Source: Nitzschia sp. pyKryTriq1 (lineage: Eukaryota; Bacillariophyta; Bacillariophyceae; Bacillariales; Bacillariaceae). From it: 64,000 bases of DNA. Made by a program: the position numbers and the translations under genes. The notes beneath the pieces are model-generated. The model ran no database searches, was not told the DNA's origin, and saw only the letters and a program-made list of their open reading frames with translations. Position 1 is the first letter of the stretch. Every line of letters begins with the position of its first letter. The stretch lies in the NCBI GenBank assembly GCA_956465555.1, contig OY101128.1, positions 124,001 through 188,000 on the forward strand. Reading direction: 5' to 3'. Of the stretch, positions 51,202-63,100 are shown piece after piece.

Positions 51202-53872
51202 ATGTACTTGCCGTTGCCCCTCGGTGGTAGGCGACATGCTGTTGCTGCTGTTCGAGCCGTCGATTCATCTGCGGTCGCTTCTTGGTTCTCAAGTCATGCT
51301 GGTGGTGCTGAGGAGGCTTGTCTCTCTTCTTCGTTTCACGAGATCAAGAATCGAGACCCTGGACATGAAACCGATCCCGATCCCCCCGGATCTTCTTTTC
51401 AAATTTCGTATCGTCTGCCGCCCATCAAAGTGGAAGTGGAGCACCTATCGCCGGATAGCTTTAGCAATTTTCGAAAAGCCAAGACCTTTTACGAATCTAT
51501 GATTTTGGACAGACAACGAGAACAAAAAGATGTTTATGTGGACGATGAAGCCTTCGGCATCTTTCGACGATTGTTTCCGGAAATTGTTGAATCGCGCATG
51601 ACCGGTCGGCTGAAGGTGGAACATTTCAGCTCCTGGGAGTATCGGGAGAAAAATACCAAGGCGGAAGAGTTGCTGTTACAAAAGATCTTTCATATTATCG
51701 ACGAAGATTCTTCCAATTCCATTGATATTGCCGAGCTGGCGTGCGCCTTGACAGAAGCAGGGATTGAAAATGTCGATCTAAATCTACTGGAAGCTCAGTT
51801 TCAGGACATTGATACGGACAAGAACGGTGTCATTGACTTTGACGAATTTAAAACCTGGTGGTTTTCGAATAGTCATTCCAACTGGAAATTGGAAGCCCTC
51901 CACAAGTCGCTGATATCCAAATGGGATGAAATTGGTCGATCGTTGGTGGAAAACAACGTAGAAGTTCGAATGGATCCCGGCGAGGACCAACTCCCAGCCA
52001 ATCAATCGGTAGACGCCTTGTGTGTTGGTGGCCCATCCACATACGCTGCGGCTCTTCTTCACAAGGCCATGTATCCCGAACAATCGGTCCTGCACATGGT
52101 AGGGAATCGGTTCGATTCGAATGCCGATGGCAGTGCCTACTACTATCATGAGCGCGATGCGTTTCCTGTATACATTAACAAGGTCAATACAGCGTGGTAT
52201 TGCCTGTACGCCGATTCCATGAAACGCATGAAAAGTGCTCAAGCTCTCGTCCGACAATGCCGAGACGATCGCCACATGGTCAAGATATCCATCAATTGGT
52301 CCAATTTGTTCTCCAACTGGTACTACATACCCTCGATTTTCATTCCGAATTCTTACCACGCTTTTATGGATTTGCTAGTCCGTAAACCGGCGGTTAGTCT
52401 CATGGCACAAGCCTGTCTGCATTCTCAAATGGTACCCAAAGTTGTGGAACGGATGTGTGAGAAATTAAAACTACCCTTTCGGGCGTTTTTGATTCGGGAC
52501 GAAAATCGTGCAGTGTACATTGGTGAGCTAAGAGTAATACCGTCGGATTGTTGTTTATCGACCAGGACAACTCGTCAGCGGCAGTGACGACTCACCAATT
52601 TGTTTGACATGCACTCTATTTTTTTTTCAAGATGTGGATGGAGAAAAGAAAGCTGGAGAGCATTTTGAATGGCTCAACGAATACGCCGACATTCCGTTCC
52701 ACAATATTCCCACCGATCAGTTTGGATCGTTGGTGACCGAAGTCTTGTCATTTCCAAGGGATGGAGCTTTAAATCCCTGGATGTTTGAAAACTTTTATAC
52801 CGCATTTCAACAATTGGGAATCCACCATGGCAAGGGATGGTTTCTCGATTGCATCTACGTCCAGCCAAATGAAAAAGAACCGCATCGAGTAACTTGCACC
52901 AAAGCCCAGCTTCGTCATCAAGCCACTGGTAAAACCAAGGTGATTGCCGTGAAAAAGTTGCTCTTATCGCTGGGTCCTACTGGACAACTTGTCGTAGACG
53001 AGAAGTCATCGATTCTTGCCCCTGGCGATAGTACTACTGTCGGTGGTGGTGGAAGTGGATTGGCGGTGAGAAAGGCTCTCAATTCCGTCAAGAGCACGCT
53101 TTTTCGGGGCGACATGGTGCATAAGACGACCATGTGGGCAGCAGGAAGCTCTTCGGTAGCTCTTGTGGGGGTCAAACGTGGATCCGTGGCTCAACAAAAG
53201 CTGGGCGTGTTTCGCAAATTTATCGATGGAGTCAATCAGCATTGGACTTTGGTCAAAGAACGGGAGGTGTTGGTAGGGGAAAATACCTATGACTTTTTTG
53301 TCTTGCAAATGACGGGAGGTGGCAATTTTCCGTCGCGCTATACTGATCCGACCTACGTGGCCAATTTGCTGTACACTACCGAGGCTGTTTTTGGCTTAGA
53401 TGAGATGACACGTGCCACAAACAGCGGGGATGTGGTTTACGACATTGTTCAATCTCGAGGTTGTGGACGTTCCGTGTCGTCGAGAAATACTATTGGATTT
53501 TCTCCTATTGCCAGCAATGCTGTGAGCGCCTATGGATTGGGTGGGATTGGAATGACAACTGCCTTTGCAAATGCTGCGCTGAAGCTGCAGATGCTAGAAG
53601 CCTTGGCCCAGCCCAACGGGGACAAGGATCTCAAAGCAAGATCGTCTCAAGGAATCATCGGAAGCGACGAAGCACAAGGAGTGCTCGCCCAGTTCTATGG
53701 AGAAAATCCGTTCGCTGGAGTAAAGTATGATGCTATCATTGACGACCCACAACTTGTAGCCAGACGGTTGGGCGTCGATGTTTCAGTGGCACCGAAGGAA
53801 AAGATCGGCCTGGCGGTATTTGCGGGATCTTCGGCCTTGGCGTTGCCTCTTGTGACTTCACTCATTTTCTAA
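51202..53872 (+). CDS. EF-hand protein with possible dinucleotide-binding core and C-terminal membrane anchor (two exons)
   Basis: Spliced model 51202-52522 and 52632-53872 (GTGAGC...TTTCAAG), giving 853 residues. The ATG at 51202 is the first in frame; upstream codons to 51112 have none. Two EF-hand loops bind calcium: DEDSSNSIDIAE (167-178) and DTDKNGVIDFDE (204-215), with acidic residues at the usual positions. Later, DALCVGGPSTYAAALLHKAM resembles the first strand-turn-helix of an FAD or NAD(P) fold, but the Gly pattern is not canonical. Motifs such as HYHERDAFPVYI-type segments and GFSPIASNAVSAYGLGGIGM may complete it; the last would fit a C-terminal FAD contact. The C-terminus is hydrophobic (LAVFAGSSALALPLVTSLIF), suggesting a tail anchor. 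Possibly a calcium-regulated oxidoreductase; this is inference. Confidence 0.8.
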
Positions 53873-54449
53873 AAGATACAAGGATTCCGAGACTAGTAGG
53901 TCTAGTACTACTGTATTAGTGGTCTGTATTCGAATGCTGAGCATCAACATTTCGTGCCGGTAGTGTATATGATGACAGTAGATAATAGTAGATCGTAATA
54001 CGTATTATGAAATCTGGGCGACCCGAGAACGGGGGCCGGACCCGCCGACACTCATAACTCTCTACTAGCTACTAGTAGTAGAGAGAATAGACTGCACTGC
54101 ACTTTTACTTGCTGGCTACAGTATGCATACTGAGTGATATGCCGGTGCGTACGGGGTGCGGGGCGATACTACTACTACTACTACTAGGTACTGTAGTTTT
54201 AGTACCTGGTACCGCTCGGTACAGTACAACTATCATACGGTATGCGCGCGCAAACGAGTACCGGTAGAATGATTTTGTACAGTACCTGTACCTGGTACCC
54301 AGTGTGGCTGGCGACTTTCGCCGGTACAAGACGTCTGTCTGCCCGTCACACAAGACGTCTGGCTGCCCGTCACACCGGTCACACCTTGATTCATCGTTCC
54401 CTGATGACGGGCAGACCTTTATCGATTGTATTGCCACCATGACTCCGAT

Positions 54450-54481
<32 letters not shown>

Positions 54482-55180
54482 ACCCATCAAGAGATGCGAA
54501 TGTCGCCAGCCATATCTTGTTTCTTGTCTTTTGTCGGGGGGCGGGCGGGGTGGGGGCACCACCCTGTCTGTCTTCATCCCTTCTTGTATCACAGCATTTT
54601 GTCGTCGTCGTCTTGAGACGCGTGCTAGCGGATTTACACGTGGCGATCCTTCAGAACAGGATATGCGTACTCGTAGTGAAGTCAAGCAAGTGTCATGATG
54701 AAGATTGATGCTGTCTGAGCGACACGGGAGTGAGTGACGTGGGCTTCGCTTTCGTCATCTCGTGACTAAAGAACCCGACTCCTCGTTGACTAAGGATACT
54801 ACAGTGCAGTGCTGGAAGACGTTGAAAGAAAGCAATCCCATCTACAGCACTACACTACACTGATAGTACCGGTACGAACTCTCTGCTCTTCTACTCGCAG
54901 TAGCTACCGTATATCGTAAAGCCGCAAAAAAGTGCTAATTAGTAGAAACTTCCTCGAAATCCAACAAGAACGAGTTACAAGTAGTAGTCAGCTAATAGCG
55001 AGGCAACTATGCGAAGGAATCGTCTCTAGTAGTAGCACTTAATAGCAGTGTGATTATATTATACAAGCGCAGTCACTCGAAGACATTCAAAATAGCATCA
55101 GCTCGCACTTGATGAAAGAAGGCACAACAAACTGTAGTGGGAGGTTCAAGTACAGTGCTTATGTGCTCGTAGTAGTATAA
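53873..55180. other. Intergenic region
   Basis: 1.3 kb without a supported gene. It includes GGTACC/ACCGGT words (54190-54320), a duplicated word CAAGACGTCTG...GCCCGTCACAC at 54327-54375, and an (ACA)n tract at 54452-54480. Confidence 0.4.
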
Positions 55181-57168
55181 TCAAAGGCCCGTCATGCTGG
55201 GGCGCCGAAAGTGATCCAGAGGTTGTGGTAGGCTTGGATCCCAGGAGGTGTTGGCGTTGGCGGAGAAGCTATGACTCGTGCTGCTCGTTGTCACAGAGAT
55301 AATGGTCGATGCGGTACCGCTTCTCTTGACGCCCACCAACGGTGATGGTGGAGTATAAGTCAGATTGGCAGCAGAGGAAGAACGACGATGAGTAGGAACA
55401 GTAGTAACAGGTGAGGAGGAAGAAGAAGAAGACAAAGAGGACGATTCCCCTGGATAATTGGATCGGATATGTCGCCATAGGCGATGTACCAAACTCGGTC
55501 TTCGCTTCCTGCGATTGCCCTTGCTTCCTCGCGGTGAAGAGGAGGGGGAGGAGTCCTCTCCTTCTCCCAACACCAACGGCTGTGCTATCCAGGGATGAGC
55601 CAAGGCCTCTTGCACAGTCATTCGTACTTGTGGATCGGGATGTAAAAGTGTGGAAATGAATTGCTTGGCGCCTCGAGACACATCATGCCACTCGGGTCCA
55701 TTGAATTGATACTTGCCAGAGGCAATCTTTTCCTTGAGTGCTCTTTTGGACGCTTCTTCAAAAGGAAGTTGGCCACAAAAGAGTTCATACATTATCACAC
55801 CCACACTCCACATGTCTGCTGCCAATCCAAATTCCTTTTCCGAACCCATCAGCTCGGGTGCGGCATAGTGCAAGCTGCCGACTCGAGGATGAGACTTACG
55901 TGTTGAGGAAGAGGAAGACGACATGCCACTTCCCAAACTTCGGCACGAGCCAATAACACCATGGTCATGGATAGTGGTCGTTCCACCGAGGCCAGTAGAA
56001 GTAGAAGTAGCAGAAATCACCGAGAGACTTGTGTTTTTGTTTTCCAGGTCCCACGCATTTCCAAAGTCACTGAGTACCACATCACAAAGATTTGGCTCCA
56101 AGAGGATATTATCCGGAGTCAGATTAAAGTGGGCGACCGACAGCTGATGCAACTCGGCAAGACATTGTAACAGAGACCGTGCAATGGATTGCACATGGTC
56201 TTCCGTCAGTAGTAGTAGTTGTTGTTCTTGTATGTTCTTATTGCTGGATTGTTGCTGTTGCTGCTGATGCTGTTTTTGTATTTGAGCGGCAAGGTTCCCA
56301 CCTTGTACATAGTCCATTACCAAGTAGTATTGATGCGAGTCTTCTGTCACTTGGACGAGTCGAGGACACAAGCTCGAGCTTTGGTAAGTTTGCAACGAGG
56401 TCAAAAGGGCAATCTCTCGCAACGCCGACTCTTTGTCGGACCGATACTTGAATCGTCGTTTATCAATTATCTTGACACAATGTCGACTGCCTTGTTCTCG
56501 ATGCACGCATTCCCAAACACTGGAAATGTTGCCTCTATAGATCTGGAAGAGTTAGAGAGAGAGAGAGAGAGAGAGAGAGGAATAACAAGATGAGATTCAA
56601 AAGGTAAAGGGGGTACGATACTCCGCGTTGCATGGTAGTCAGTTTTACCAAAAGGTACAAGGGATACGATACTCCGCGTAGAATGGCAGTCAGTTTTACT
56701 CCACGAACAACGTACCTGACGAGTGAGGACAAACGCATCATCAAAAGAGATAGGACCGATGTTGTCTTGCTCTTCATCTTCGGAGGATTCTGGGAGTGTT
56801 TCATCCGTGGGACAAGAATCCACTGTTTCTTGATGGGGAGCGGAATTGGATCGCTTGTGTGGATGTTGAACACCAACAAGAGCAGCCATCATGGAGGAGG
56901 GTAGTTGAAAGAGAGAATGGCCTCGACTGTGTCGACTGTGTCGAGTCTTTTGTTTGGTGCTGGTGCTGGTGGCTGGTTCCGCGGAAGGCGGCAAGGAACG
57001 AACGTTGGCAATGGGAAGGGCCAAATCTTCCAGAGCAAAGCTTCCCAGCATGCCTCCGCAGAACAGACCCGTGCCCGCCGTGCCAACGCTGTACTCTGCT
57101 TCGGTCAGATCTTGCACCACTGGATAGAGATGCTCGGATGACGGAACACTATCGGGTTTATTAGACAT
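55181..57168 (-). CDS. CAMK-like protein kinase with altered HRD motif (probable pseudokinase, two exons)
   Basis: Spliced model: exon 1 57168-56716, exon 2 56542-55181, intron GTACGT...CCAG; 604 residues. Exon 1 encodes an acidic, Ser/His-rich leader. The kinase domain begins at the splice: IYRGNISSVWECVHREQG, a glycine loop with only one Gly. The ATP lysine is present (CVKIID, Lys175), as are the helix-C Glu (ESALREIALL) and DFG (SDFGNAWD, 310-312). The catalytic triplet HRD reads HFN in SVAHFNLTPDNILL (Asn291), so the catalytic base is missing while the downstream Asn is kept. HYAAPELMG, DMWSVGVIMYELFCGQLPF and LHPDPQVRMTVQEALAHPWI are typical CAMK C-lobe motifs. The tail is Ser-rich. It probably binds nucleotide and Mg but has weak or no activity. 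The intron contains (GA)n and a 50-bp duplication. Confidence 0.87.
56550..56702. repeat. (GA)n tract and two-copy 50-bp repeat inside the kinase-like gene intron
   Basis: AGAGAGAG at 56552-56578 is followed by two imperfect copies of a unit containing GATACTCCGCG and TGGTAGTCAGTTTTAC or TGGCAGTCAGTTTTAC (about 56598-56649 and 56650-56700). Confidence 0.8.
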
Positions 57169-58145
57169 GATGATGATGGTGATGATGATGCTACGTGATG
57201 GTAGCAGAAGAAAAATAATGAGGAGAAGAAGTTCGGAACAGGCGGGTGTGATACAGGAAATCAAGAAGAAAAAATCTGTAGCTGGTACAGTACTGGGACT
57301 GGTATCTGATACGGGTATGACCAAAGGGCTTGTCACGTTGTCTGGGGTGGAGTGGAGAGGTCCACGATGGGAGTTGCAATGGTATTCGGGGCAACGTCTG
57401 CGTGGAAAGTTATTCTGATTGTGAAATTGCAGGGTGATGAAGTGGTGGTGAGAGGTGAGAAACGTGGAGCAGATGCTGACCTTTCATTGTGTCGGATATA
57501 TATGATGTGCTCTGCTTGAAAAGAGAGAGGCGGAAGATTCTTCCCAGATTGTCACAATTTCCAGAACTTTCTCCTCGCAGAATTCCTACGACGCCCATGC
57601 ACGTGTGACATTTTCGAATCCCGTTATGTGCCCTTCTGAAGCGGTGTCAATAAATACATTTCCTAATAATAATTATCCGAAACACGCGAACGTTTGACAC
57701 TTCAAAAAATATTAATGCGCCGGCGGCGGCGGGAATTCCAAAACCTAGTCGAGGTACGGGCTTCGCATTTACATGTACCCGTATGTTCCTGCTGGTAGGG
57801 AATGTACGAGTACTTCTTGTGGTACTGTAGTATGCACGGCACAGGACCAAGTAGAACGTGTAGTGCTTCGTACCACATGGTTCGAGCGATGACGAAGGAC
57901 CCGAAGGCAGATTCGCCTGTTTCCTCCTGAAAGGGCGTAATTCCCAGCTTCAAGCAAGGGCATTTCCATGCGAATCGGGGTGACGTTTGTTCGTCGTCGC
58001 TAGCGAGACCACGTTTCGGTACCTGCAGTGTCCTGTCGACGTCATCGGTCTGTCCTTCCATCCAGTCGACGTCAGCCTGACACTAGGTGACGTCATAGCG
58101 TTCCAACTAGTCGTGACACCGATGTCAAGACTATGGCTGTACTAA
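57169..58145. other. Intergenic region
   Basis: Promoter side of the kinase-like gene and flank of the inverted-repeat element. No gene seen. GTCGACGTCA and GACGTCAT words occur near 58030-58095. Confidence 0.4.
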
Positions 58146-58904
58146 GGCCTGGTCCGGACTACTTTTTGAAACATCAAAGTTCGGAGTTTCTGAGGGCTCA
58201 GTACCGGTTCTGAGCCGAAGAAAAGTCCGATGTTTCACTTGCCCGCCGGCTCGGTGGGCAACTCAAATATTTGAGTTGCCCATGCCAAAAAGTGGGACTT
58301 TTGGGTCCGAGTTTTTGGTCGACCGCAACGACCACGAGCGAAACTCTCTACATCGCTTACTACCTTGTGTGCACTCTAGAGATTTTCACAAACCACAATA
58401 AATAACATCAATGCATAGAATTAATTAATTTATATTGTTGTGGGCACATTAGGGTAGATGGTTTGTTTCTGAAGGCTCTCTGGACGATCATTCAGCACGA
58501 TTTCAGTCCATCATTTTGACATCCAGTCACATCCTTAAAAGCCATATCTCTTCATGGAAACCTCTTCATTTAACCGGAGAAGTGACATTGTAATTCTTTA
58601 TGTCATCCTTGAGAGAATAGTGATGGTGGTTTGTTGTTGAGTGTCCTGTGTGATTTGATATCTGATGATACTGGTATGATGATGATGGGTTTGTCGTTTG
58701 TCATTGTGGTGTGTAGTGTGTTCATTCAAAAACATGAGCCGGGAAGTCCGAAGTCCGACTTTTGGAACTTGGATTTTTGGAAAAGTAGTCCGGGGGTGGG
58801 AGGGACTTTTAAAAATCGGACTCCACGTGGAGTGCGATTGTGCGTTGGGCCCAAAGTCGGAAACTCCGAACTTTGATGTTTCAAAAAGTAGTCCGGACCG
58901 GGCC
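58146..58904. mobile_element. Non-autonomous inverted-repeat DNA transposon (MITE), PIF/Harbinger-like
   Basis: A 759-bp element with terminal inverted repeats of about 45 bp. The left end begins GGCCTGGTCCGGACTACTTT (58146) and the right end is its reverse complement with one visible mismatch (GGCCC...), so the pair is nearly perfect. Both ends are flanked by TAA (58143-58145 and 58905-58907), which fits a 3-bp TWA-type target duplication as made by PIF/Harbinger elements. There is no transposase frame inside, so it would depend on another copy. A perfect 26-bp palindrome lies at 58256-58281. Family is assigned from the target site and terminal bases only. Confidence 0.75.
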
Positions 58905-60147
58905 TAAAGTATGGGATCCTTCGCGTGGACCGCGCTTGGCCTGGTACAAAACTCAACGCAGAACTCCGTACAAAATTTGGTTGAGGTGATTTGATTGTCT
59001 GGCAGCGGCCAGACTGCATGATAATTCTCCGTGATGATCGAGTTTTCAAAAAATGAGAGATAGCCGTGTTAATTTTGCACTGCGATAGGGCAAAACGCGC
59101 TGATCACGATGGTAGTAAAATACACGGCTGTCTCGCCTTCATTGGTTTGTTAAAGAATAAAACAATTTAACAGTTGTTTTGATGCTCTTGACCATGAGAT
59201 TCAATCATCAACGTGAGTACTGGAAAGGTTCATCTGGTGTTGTACCGGTGGAAAACTTTTGTGGAGATCATGGAGGTTCGGGATTGCTGTTCGGAAAGCA
59301 TCCGGTGGAGGGATTTGGGAGAAAAAATGGGTTATTTAATCATTGTCATTGTTGTGTCGCAGTGGGTTGGGAAAGGAGGGGGTTTTCCGCAAAAGTGCGT
59401 GATTACCGGTGGCAGTTGGGAATTTGGTGTGACAGATTTTGGGACACGTGAGAGGGTTCGGGAGGATGAAAAGGTATTTGGGAGGGTCGTTAAGTAAAAG
59501 GGCGGGATTGTTTTCGGGACTGGGAGGGGGTTTCCCGTAAGTTCATTTTGTCGTGTATCCAGCAGACCTCATCCCGGGACTTCCATCCACTTCTCTGCGT
59601 GATGCTTTTTATGAGACGGCGCGCGCTATGTATCTCTCCTCTTTTGCCGTCACATCAATGATGATCCCATCAGCGTCAACGTCAATCGTCACCAACATGC
59701 ACTTACTTTGCTTCAATGAATGAATGGCATGCTATTCAATCGTATTGGACTCTTTTTCCACCAGCAGGCAGCGGAGCCCACCAACCAAGCAGGCAAGAAC
59801 ACATCGATCAGCCATCATCATCATTGACATTTCTCTATCAATCATCTTCTTCTTCGGTCGTCGTCGGCCATGTTCGAATTCATGTTTGACAATCAACCGC
59901 CCATCCATCCCAGCGATTCAGTCGGGTGCCCTCTACTCGAGGGGATTCCAAAAGCCGTATAACGAAACTTGTTTTTTCTGTTTAAGTTTCTAAACATTAG
60001 ATGATTAGCTCGAAGCTGTGGCACGGCTTCCGTACCACTTACCACAACATGCAGTCAGTACATTATTAGGATTGTTTCTTTTAGATCTAGCAGATAGACC
60101 ATGATAATTGATCGATTCATTTATTCATTACCTGCTCGCTCGCTCGC
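58905..60147. other. Intergenic region
   Basis: 1.2 kb between the MITE and the LRR gene's 3' end. A 30-codon frame at 59870-59962 (MFEFMFDNQPPIHPSD) is protein-like but too short to call. Other frames are unconvincing. Confidence 0.4.
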
Positions 60148-63100
60148 TCAAATCGTGATGGGAGGACAGTCTCCATCATTGGAACAGCAAACCGTGCAAC
60201 ACGAACATTCGACTTGGTCACAGTCCGCAACAAGGGATTCCAAAGAGGATTTGTCACAAATGGCAAAGGGCATCGGTCCTACCAAATCCGCATTGCCTTG
60301 CACTTCGAACACAGCCAGTTCCGAGAGCATGCTCCCATACTCGTCTGGAATGGTCCCTGACAAGGAATTGTAACCCAATTTGACGGTGTTGAGTCCTGGT
60401 AGAGTCGTCAACTCGACGGGAAGCTCTCCCTTGATCTCTTGTCCGACTGCGGAATGTACAGTTTTGCATAAATGTATAAGCGTTGTTAGAAATTCCTTCG
60501 ATTCCACACCAGGCATCGTCAACAAGCAGTAGTAAAGAACAACTTACATAGATCAATTCCAGTCACTGTTCCTACCGAGGTACATGTGACACCCACCCAT
60601 TCGCATTCAGATACTCCTGCTAGCCATCGAGTGGCGGGGACCGGCACGTAGACATAGGTCCCATCGGCATCATCCTTTTCAACAAACTCCTGGTACAAGC
60701 AACTCGTCGTAGAGGCTGGATTGCAGGACTTCCAGCTCCGTGTGGAAAAATAAAAGTGGGCCAACACGTAGCGTTGAAAAAAGGTGGCATCTTCCGGTGT
60801 CACTCCCACGCTATCGGCTTGGGAAATCCAAAAACTTGCCAGGGAATGGGCACTTCCAGTCGATTGGTCAATGTCATTTCCAAAGGTATCCCGTGCCCAC
60901 TGCTGAACAATTTCGACGCCAGCAGGAGAACCGGAAGGAGCCAATGCGGGAGGCGCCGTCGCAGGCGGGTCAATGGGACTTCCGTCCGCGTTGGCACAAG
61001 TTTCGGTCGATCGGGAACAGCATGCCGTGCAGCAGGAACAAGGATTCGGTGGGTCTGTGGTAGGTAAACAGTCGGCGCTCAAGGACTCCAAGGAATTAAT
61101 AGAGCATAGGCTTTCCGGAACGATGCCCGTGAACTGGTTGAATTCCAAACTCAGGCTTTGCAAACGGGACAACCGACCATCCAAGAAGATGCGACCCGTA
61201 AACTCGTTTCCACTCAAGTCCAATACTTCCAAACTGGTCAATTGAGACGACAACGATATGCTCAATTCACCGCTCAACTGATTGCTCGCCAACTCGAGTC
61301 GATATAGTCGGTCCAGAGTGGAAAGATCCGACGGAATCCCACCGACCAAGTTATTCTGACTCAGTCTCAAGTCCAAGAGACGAGTGGTGGTACTCAATGC
61401 CACAGGAATAGTTCCCGTCAGTCGATTATCAAACAACCAAAGCTCTTCCAACGTATTCAACCAATTGATATTGATGGTATCGATTGGGACCGGTCCATTG
61501 AAGCTGTTGCCTTGCAATTTTAAGGATCGGAGAGGCAATTGTCCAAGTTCGGGTGGAACAGTTCCCTCCAATCGATTCTCATGCAAATCCAGGCTGGTAA
61601 GTTGCAATGCAAAACTCGCTTCGGGTGGGATCCCTCCAATCAACTGATTGCCTCCCAAGTTCAAGTGCTTCAAGGGTGTCGTAAACTGAAACAGTTCCGT
61701 CGGGAGCGTTCCAGTAAATTGATTTCCTTCCAAAGTAAGAGACGAAAGTCCTCCTAGTAGAATGAGAGGCCCCTCCAATTGATTGTCTGTCAAGTCCAAA
61801 ATTTCCAAAGTCTCCAAGGAGGGATACAAGGGTCCCGAGAGCTCATTGTAGGCAAAGGCGAGCGTTTTGATTTCTGGCAATTTCATCATTTCGATAATAT
61901 ATTCCATTGGAGCCACCAATCCTTGTCCGCCTGGAGGAATGAATGAAATAAGAAGTCAAGTCAAGTCAAGTCAAGTCAAGTCAAGTAATGTGAGTGAACA
62001 AGTCACATACTCTGGCATGATGTACATCATGAGATAAAAATACGTACCCAAATCAATGGCCGATACGGCCAATCGTCCATCACTGGTGGTAGCACAAGTG
62101 ACTCCGGCCCAATCGCATTCTTCGGCACCCGACAACCATCTCGTCCAGGGAATGGGTTCGAACTGAATTTCTCCATTGGGCAATTTTCGAATCGCCTTTT
62201 GATAGATACAATCTTCTGCCTCGTAATTGGGTCGAAGCGGATTGCAGGACAACCATCTTTGTCTTCCATTATTCGTCGTGGCATACCATAAAAAGACCAA
62301 AAGATAACGTTGAATATAATCCAACTCTTCTTCTGTATAGTCGTCAGCATTATTTTGTAACTGTCGACCGTGACGGAAAGAATATCTTCTTCGTGCTTGT
62401 GTGACACGGGAGGGATCTCGAAAGAGCATCCACTGCGCAGCTTCGTAGTACGGTGTCGCTTCTTGATAGACGACATCTCCCACCACCGTTTCCCACAAGG
62501 CCAAGAGTTCTTCGTCTTCGGGACCGAGTGGGATGGGAGCAAAGGTCGGAACGGCACTGGGATAGGGAGTCATTGTGGGAGACAGGGTCGGCTCATCTTC
62601 GAACGGTTTGGCGATTCCGAGACCTGTGCCAATGGTAATGGCAGCCAAGGCAATAAATATGAGAATACCCATCGTCACTAGCCCTCCGATGGAACTCAAA
62701 AATTGATCTTCTTTGGCTTCTTCCACTTTCTCGGCCTTTTCTTTCAAGCCCGAAGGAGCCCGGACCAGCGGTTCTTGACCTGCTCGAGAAGAGGACGTCG
62801 TCTTTGTTGTTGTCACTGGAGCTTGTTCGGGTTCTTCGGGAGGCGACGGAGCCTTTTTTTGAGACGACATCATGGTTCCTTGTTCATAGTCTTCATCGTA
62901 AGTGGGCGGGCTCGGGGGCCGTGTTCCTTCTGGATCTCTGGAACGAGTTGAAGGTTCCTCGTCATCACCGCGTCGTACGACGGGCGCGGCACTGGGAAAG
63001 CCGCTCGCATCGACCGCAATTTCCTCTTCTTCGGTTTCGTTGGTAAAGTAGGTTTCTTCTTCTTCCGACTCGTCGTCTTCGTCGTCTTCGACAATTTCTT

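Noticed and set aside
53327-53375. Possible further intron in the EF-hand gene
   Set aside because: Coding continues in phase without a stop through this part; no need for another intron.
58631-58907. Short frames over the right end of the MITE as a gene
   Set aside because: They are read from the terminal inverted repeat of the element and contain no transposase motif.
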